DNA of 7,056 nucleotides from Lachnospiraceae bacterium (GTDB lineage Bacteria > Bacillota > Clostridia > Lachnospirales > Lachnospiraceae). The translations under genes were made by a program, and so were the position numbers. Shown here in pieces: positions 6,389-7,056 of this stretch. The stretch spans positions 1 to 7,056 of the forward strand of contig JAEEKC010000348.1 in the NCBI GenBank assembly GCA_016282215.1, in the 5' to 3' direction. Each line of letters starts with the position of its first letter. Within the stretch, counting starts at the first letter, position 1. The notes under the pieces are model-generated. The model worked only from the letters and a program-made list of their open reading frames with translations, was not told where the DNA came from and made no database searches.

Positions 6389-6651
6389 GTTACTATTCAC
6401 AGTCGATATGAATTTTCTGACAGAATCGTCGGGCTTGCACGTAAGAGACTGTCTGCAAATTCATATCATGACAGCGAAGCAGGAACTCTGCCGACATCGA
6501 GCAGGCAGCCGCACAGCGGCAGTAAAGGCACGTAGTGCCGTGCCTGCGAGATCGTTGTGCGGAGTTACTGTGAATAGTAACGATTTTCTGACAGTAGAGC
6601 AGGCGCATTGCGCCTGCGGGATTGCGAGATGGTATGTGGAGCTGTGAATAA
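6389..6651. repeat. Composite structured repeat rich in short palindromes
   Basis: A 14-bp inverted repeat bounds the larger unit: GTTACTATTCACAG at 6389-6402 and its exact complement at 6568-6581. ATTTTCTGACAG is repeated directly at 6412-6423 and 6583-6594. A second, shorter unit (about 6583-6650) ends like the first: GCGAGAT then G-rich sequence then CTGTGAATA (6546-6576 and 6624-6650). Inside are hairpins at 6406-6466 (10 bp plus 5 bp), 6508-6520 (GCCGC/GCGGC), 6527-6539 (GGCAC/GTGCC, with an alternative AGGCAC/GTGCCT pairing to 6545) and 6599-6617 (8-bp stem, 3-nt loop). No transposase is present, so this is a non-autonomous element or dispersed structured repeat of unknown origin. Confidence 0.75.
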
Positions 6652-7056
6652 CGCCGGCGCCGCCTCCGCCAGCGGTTTTGCCAAAAGCAGCATAAACGGC
6701 TGGAAAGCCAGTTCAAATAACTCCGCATCGATCATTCCGAAAACAAGCCAGATCAGATACGCAATGACCATACCCGGATTTTTCTGATCCGCGACCCACT
6801 TGCCGAGCAGTATGATGGCAAGCATCAGCAGGATAAAAAAGATCAGACCATAATTGAGAAGATATTTCAGGTAGGAACAATCCACATAATTGTATATCCA
6901 ATCGGGATGTGCCCTGACGCCGCCGGAACCTACCCACTTGATCTTTTGTCCAAGGAGTGTCAGGCCAAAAGTTTCGATCCCCTCATGCCCCAGACTGATC
7001 CTTGTTCTCAAAAAAGTATCCGCTGTTCTCCAGATATAGTTTGTATCATCATATAA
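6565..7056 (-). CDS. C-terminal part of a Wzy-like polysaccharide polymerase (cut by the window end)
   Basis: The frame is open to the right window edge and gives 163 visible residues. LRTRISLGHEGIETFG (16-31), LLGQKIKWVGSGG (34-46), YNYVDCSYLKYLLNYGLIFF (55-74) and two membrane segments (about 62-84 and 95-110) resemble the C-terminal part of streptococcal and clostridial capsule or exopolysaccharide repeat-unit polymerases, which join oligosaccharide units outside the membrane. AFQPFMLLLAKPL (117-129) looks like the usual end of such proteins. Beyond that the frame continues through an odd tail, AEAAPALFTAPHTISQSRRR and so on to YYSQ, of which about the last 28 residues are encoded in the repeat at 6565-6651. 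The real start lies outside the window. Family call is by pattern recognition of the loop motifs; polymerase versus O-antigen ligase is not decided. Confidence 0.7.
   Translation of the reverse strand, partial: LYDDTNYIWRTADTFLRTRISLGHEGIETFGLTLLGQKIKWVGSGGVRAHPDWIYNYVDCSYLKYLLNYGLIFFILLMLAIILLGKWVADQKNPGMVIAYLIWLVFGMIDAELFELAFQPFMLLLAKPLAEAAPALFTAPHTISQSRRRNAPALLSENRYYSQ

Noticed and set aside
6389..6651. CRISPR array
   Set aside because: The repeated segments are few, unevenly spaced, different in length and palindromic inside; there is no regular repeat-spacer pattern and no cas gene.
6393..6728. Minus-strand frame of 111 codons across the repeat element
   Set aside because: It overlaps the polymerase frame and is made mainly from the palindromic repeat; its Arg/Cys-rich composition is typical of translated structured DNA.

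Overview
The window looks like chromosomal DNA from a low-to-moderate GC Firmicute of the class Clostridia, most likely a Lachnospiraceae gut bacterium. This rests on the protein types (HlyC/CorC-type membrane protein, ECF sigma factor next to a beta-propeller protein, secreted NlpC/P60 hydrolase, Wzy-like polymerase), on strong SigA-type promoters and AGGAGG-type ribosome binding sites, and on a GGGGACGGTTCT palindromic repeat of a kind I associate with clostridial genomes. The genus cannot be told from the sequence alone.

All five recognisable genes lie on the minus strand. From right to left, in the direction of transcription: (i) 6565-7056, the 3' end of a multi-membrane-span polysaccharide polymerase (Wzy-like) whose last ~28 codons lie in a repeat element; (ii) 6389-6651, a structured repeat rich in short GC-rich palindromes; (iii) 4959-6302, a secreted SH3-SH3-NlpC/P60 cell-wall hydrolase with a consensus promoter and three phased WalR-like boxes at its transcription start, closed by an intrinsic terminator at 4839-4876; (iv) 4182-4727, an ECF-type sigma factor, followed by (v) 1525-4098, a single-pass membrane protein with a cytoplasmic N-terminus and a large extracellular beta-propeller, probably the sigma factor's sensor or anti-sigma partner; (vi) 1023-1524, a 500-base intergenic region holding a REP-like hairpin, an inverted half-copy of it, a perfect symmetrical terminator and another palindrome; (vii) 1-1022, the N-terminal 340 codons of a DUF21/CBS-domain membrane protein with its own promoter.

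The genes share a cell-envelope theme: surface polysaccharide synthesis, peptidoglycan hydrolysis, a membrane-spanning sensor with its sigma factor, and a membrane protein probably involved in ion homeostasis. The terminators and promoters show that these are mostly separate transcription units; only the sigma factor and propeller genes look like an operon.

The most interesting points are the sigma/propeller pair as a possible extracytoplasmic signalling system without a recognisable classical anti-sigma domain, the WalR-like boxes over the hydrolase transcription start, and the two unrelated families of structured repeats that border or enter genes.
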